Positions 33,192 to 33,854 of a stretch of DNA of 33,854 bases are shown piece by piece. Position numbers and translations under genes: made by a program. The notes beneath the pieces are model-generated. The model was not told the DNA's origin. It searched no databases and worked only from the letters and a program-made list of their open reading frames with translations. Each line of letters starts with the position of its first letter. Position 1 is the first letter of the stretch. The DNA is from Lachnospiraceae bacterium. Its GTDB lineage: Bacteria; Bacillota; Clostridia; Lachnospirales; Lachnospiraceae. The stretch spans positions 153,919 to 187,772 of the forward strand of contig JAAUZD010000026.1 of assembly GCA_014804785.1 (NCBI GenBank), in the 5' to 3' direction.

Positions 33192-33854
33192 TTATTTACC
33201 TGCAGGAATGTAATAAAATGTGTGGTCACCTGTTTTATAATCATCAACCATCAGGAAAAACCTTCCATCATTGAGAAATCCGTGACTATGGGCATATTCG
33301 CCGGATGCAGGTAGATTATCTATTGAAATGCGCTGTTCCACGGTTCCGGAATCAGAATTATATGCATATACACCACCCTCTATATTAAAAATAAGAAGTT
33401 CCGTATCTGTTCCTGGCGCAATGGTGTCATATTGTGCGTTAAAATGCGGTAAAACAATCTGATACTCTGCCATGCCGTCATGCTGAAGAACAGCTAATAT
33501 ATCTTCGTGTTGCTTTTGATAAATGCAGTATACATTTCCGGATTTGCCGCATCCGATAGCTTTTACTTCACTACCATCACAGACCCAACGCATATCCATA
33601 TCACCATCTGGATTTAATTTGATAATTGAATTTTTGTTTTCAAAATAGTAGTTACCATTAAAGTCTACTGCAAAACAAAAAGGAGGTCTTCTCTCTTCAG
33701 CAAGTATATTTGTGACATCCAGTTTTCTCTCAATCGTTCCATCGGGGGTAATTGTCCAGATAAAACAATTTTTATAGGAAATTTCGTCAAGTTTTACGCC
33801 GTTTATCATGACTTTTTTCGTTCCCATAGTTAATAAGTGATACTTTCCCTGATG
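33192..33854 (-). CDS. Partial protein with propeller-like repeats (5' end outside window)
   Basis: The visible 220 codons are open to the right edge; an internal ATG at 33827 has no ribosome site, so the gene very likely begins outside. Repeats such as TITPDGTIERKLD, IIKLNPDGDMDMRW and VYAYNSDSGTVEQRIS, spaced by 40-50 residues, look like beta-propeller blades. It sits upstream of the solute-binding lipoprotein. It may be an extracellular or surface domain; the family is not recognised. Confidence 0.7.
   Translation of the reverse strand, partial: HQGKYHLLTMGTKKVMINGVKLDEISYKNCFIWTITPDGTIERKLDVTNILAEERRPPFCFAVDFNGNYYFENKNSIIKLNPDGDMDMRWVCDGSEVKAIGCGKSGNVYCIYQKQHEDILAVLQHDGMAEYQIVLPHFNAQYDTIAPGTDTELLIFNIEGGVYAYNSDSGTVEQRISIDNLPASGEYAHSHGFLNDGRFFLMVDDYKTGDHTFYYIPAGK

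Overview
The window looks like a chromosomal segment of a gut-type Firmicute, most probably Lachnospiraceae (Clostridia). This is inferred from AT-leaning composition, strong GGAGG ribosome sites, a T-box-controlled trp operon with Clostridia-like proteins, and several families I associate with that group. No database search was possible.

Layout. (1) 1-6876, plus strand: the 3' part of a two-module non-ribosomal peptide synthetase ending in a reductase domain, its Sfp-type phosphopantetheinyl transferase and a small STAS protein. Together these could make and release a dipeptide aldehyde. (2) 7140-11561: housekeeping and membrane genes: a YwlG/UPF0340 protein, a zinc-ribbon/TPR membrane protein, an M50-like membrane protein whose HExxH site is broken, glucose-6-phosphate isomerase (pgi) and an unknown two-TM protein. 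(3) 11717-16853: one compact transcription unit with its own sigma-A promoter and terminator. It encodes a ribbon-helix-helix protein, an SPFH protein with a C-terminal zinc ribbon, a four-TM coiled-coil protein, an 899-residue zinc-ribbon/TIR/TM/leucine-rich-repeat protein and a 34-residue membrane microprotein. This is the best candidate for a little-described system. (4) 16924-19458: a BlaI-type repressor and BlaR1-like M56 sensor, then a second promoter with a perfect BlaI-like operator. That promoter drives a 31-residue ORF, which looks like the start of a radical SAM enzyme, and a coupled small membrane protein. (5) 19491-24776: an accessory patch of unrecognised proteins. Two of its genes sit behind 90-nt leaders that are 75/90 identical and carry sigma-D-like promoter motifs. 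The patch also holds a frameshifted gene, gene remnants and a DUF234-type ATPase/nuclease. (6) 24805-31800, minus strand: a complete trpEGDCFBA operon behind a consensus promoter and a T-box riboswitch whose specifier codon reads UGG (Trp). (7) 31840-33854, minus strand: a solute-binding lipoprotein and a partial, probable propeller-type protein running off the right edge.

How the parts work together. The trp operon converts chorismate to tryptophan when uncharged tRNA-Trp is sensed. The NRPS needs the adjacent PPTase to become active. The BlaI/M56 pair probably controls itself and the neighbouring small-ORF transcript. The SPFH/TIR operon looks like a membrane-anchored sensing or NAD-cleaving module, but that is inference only.
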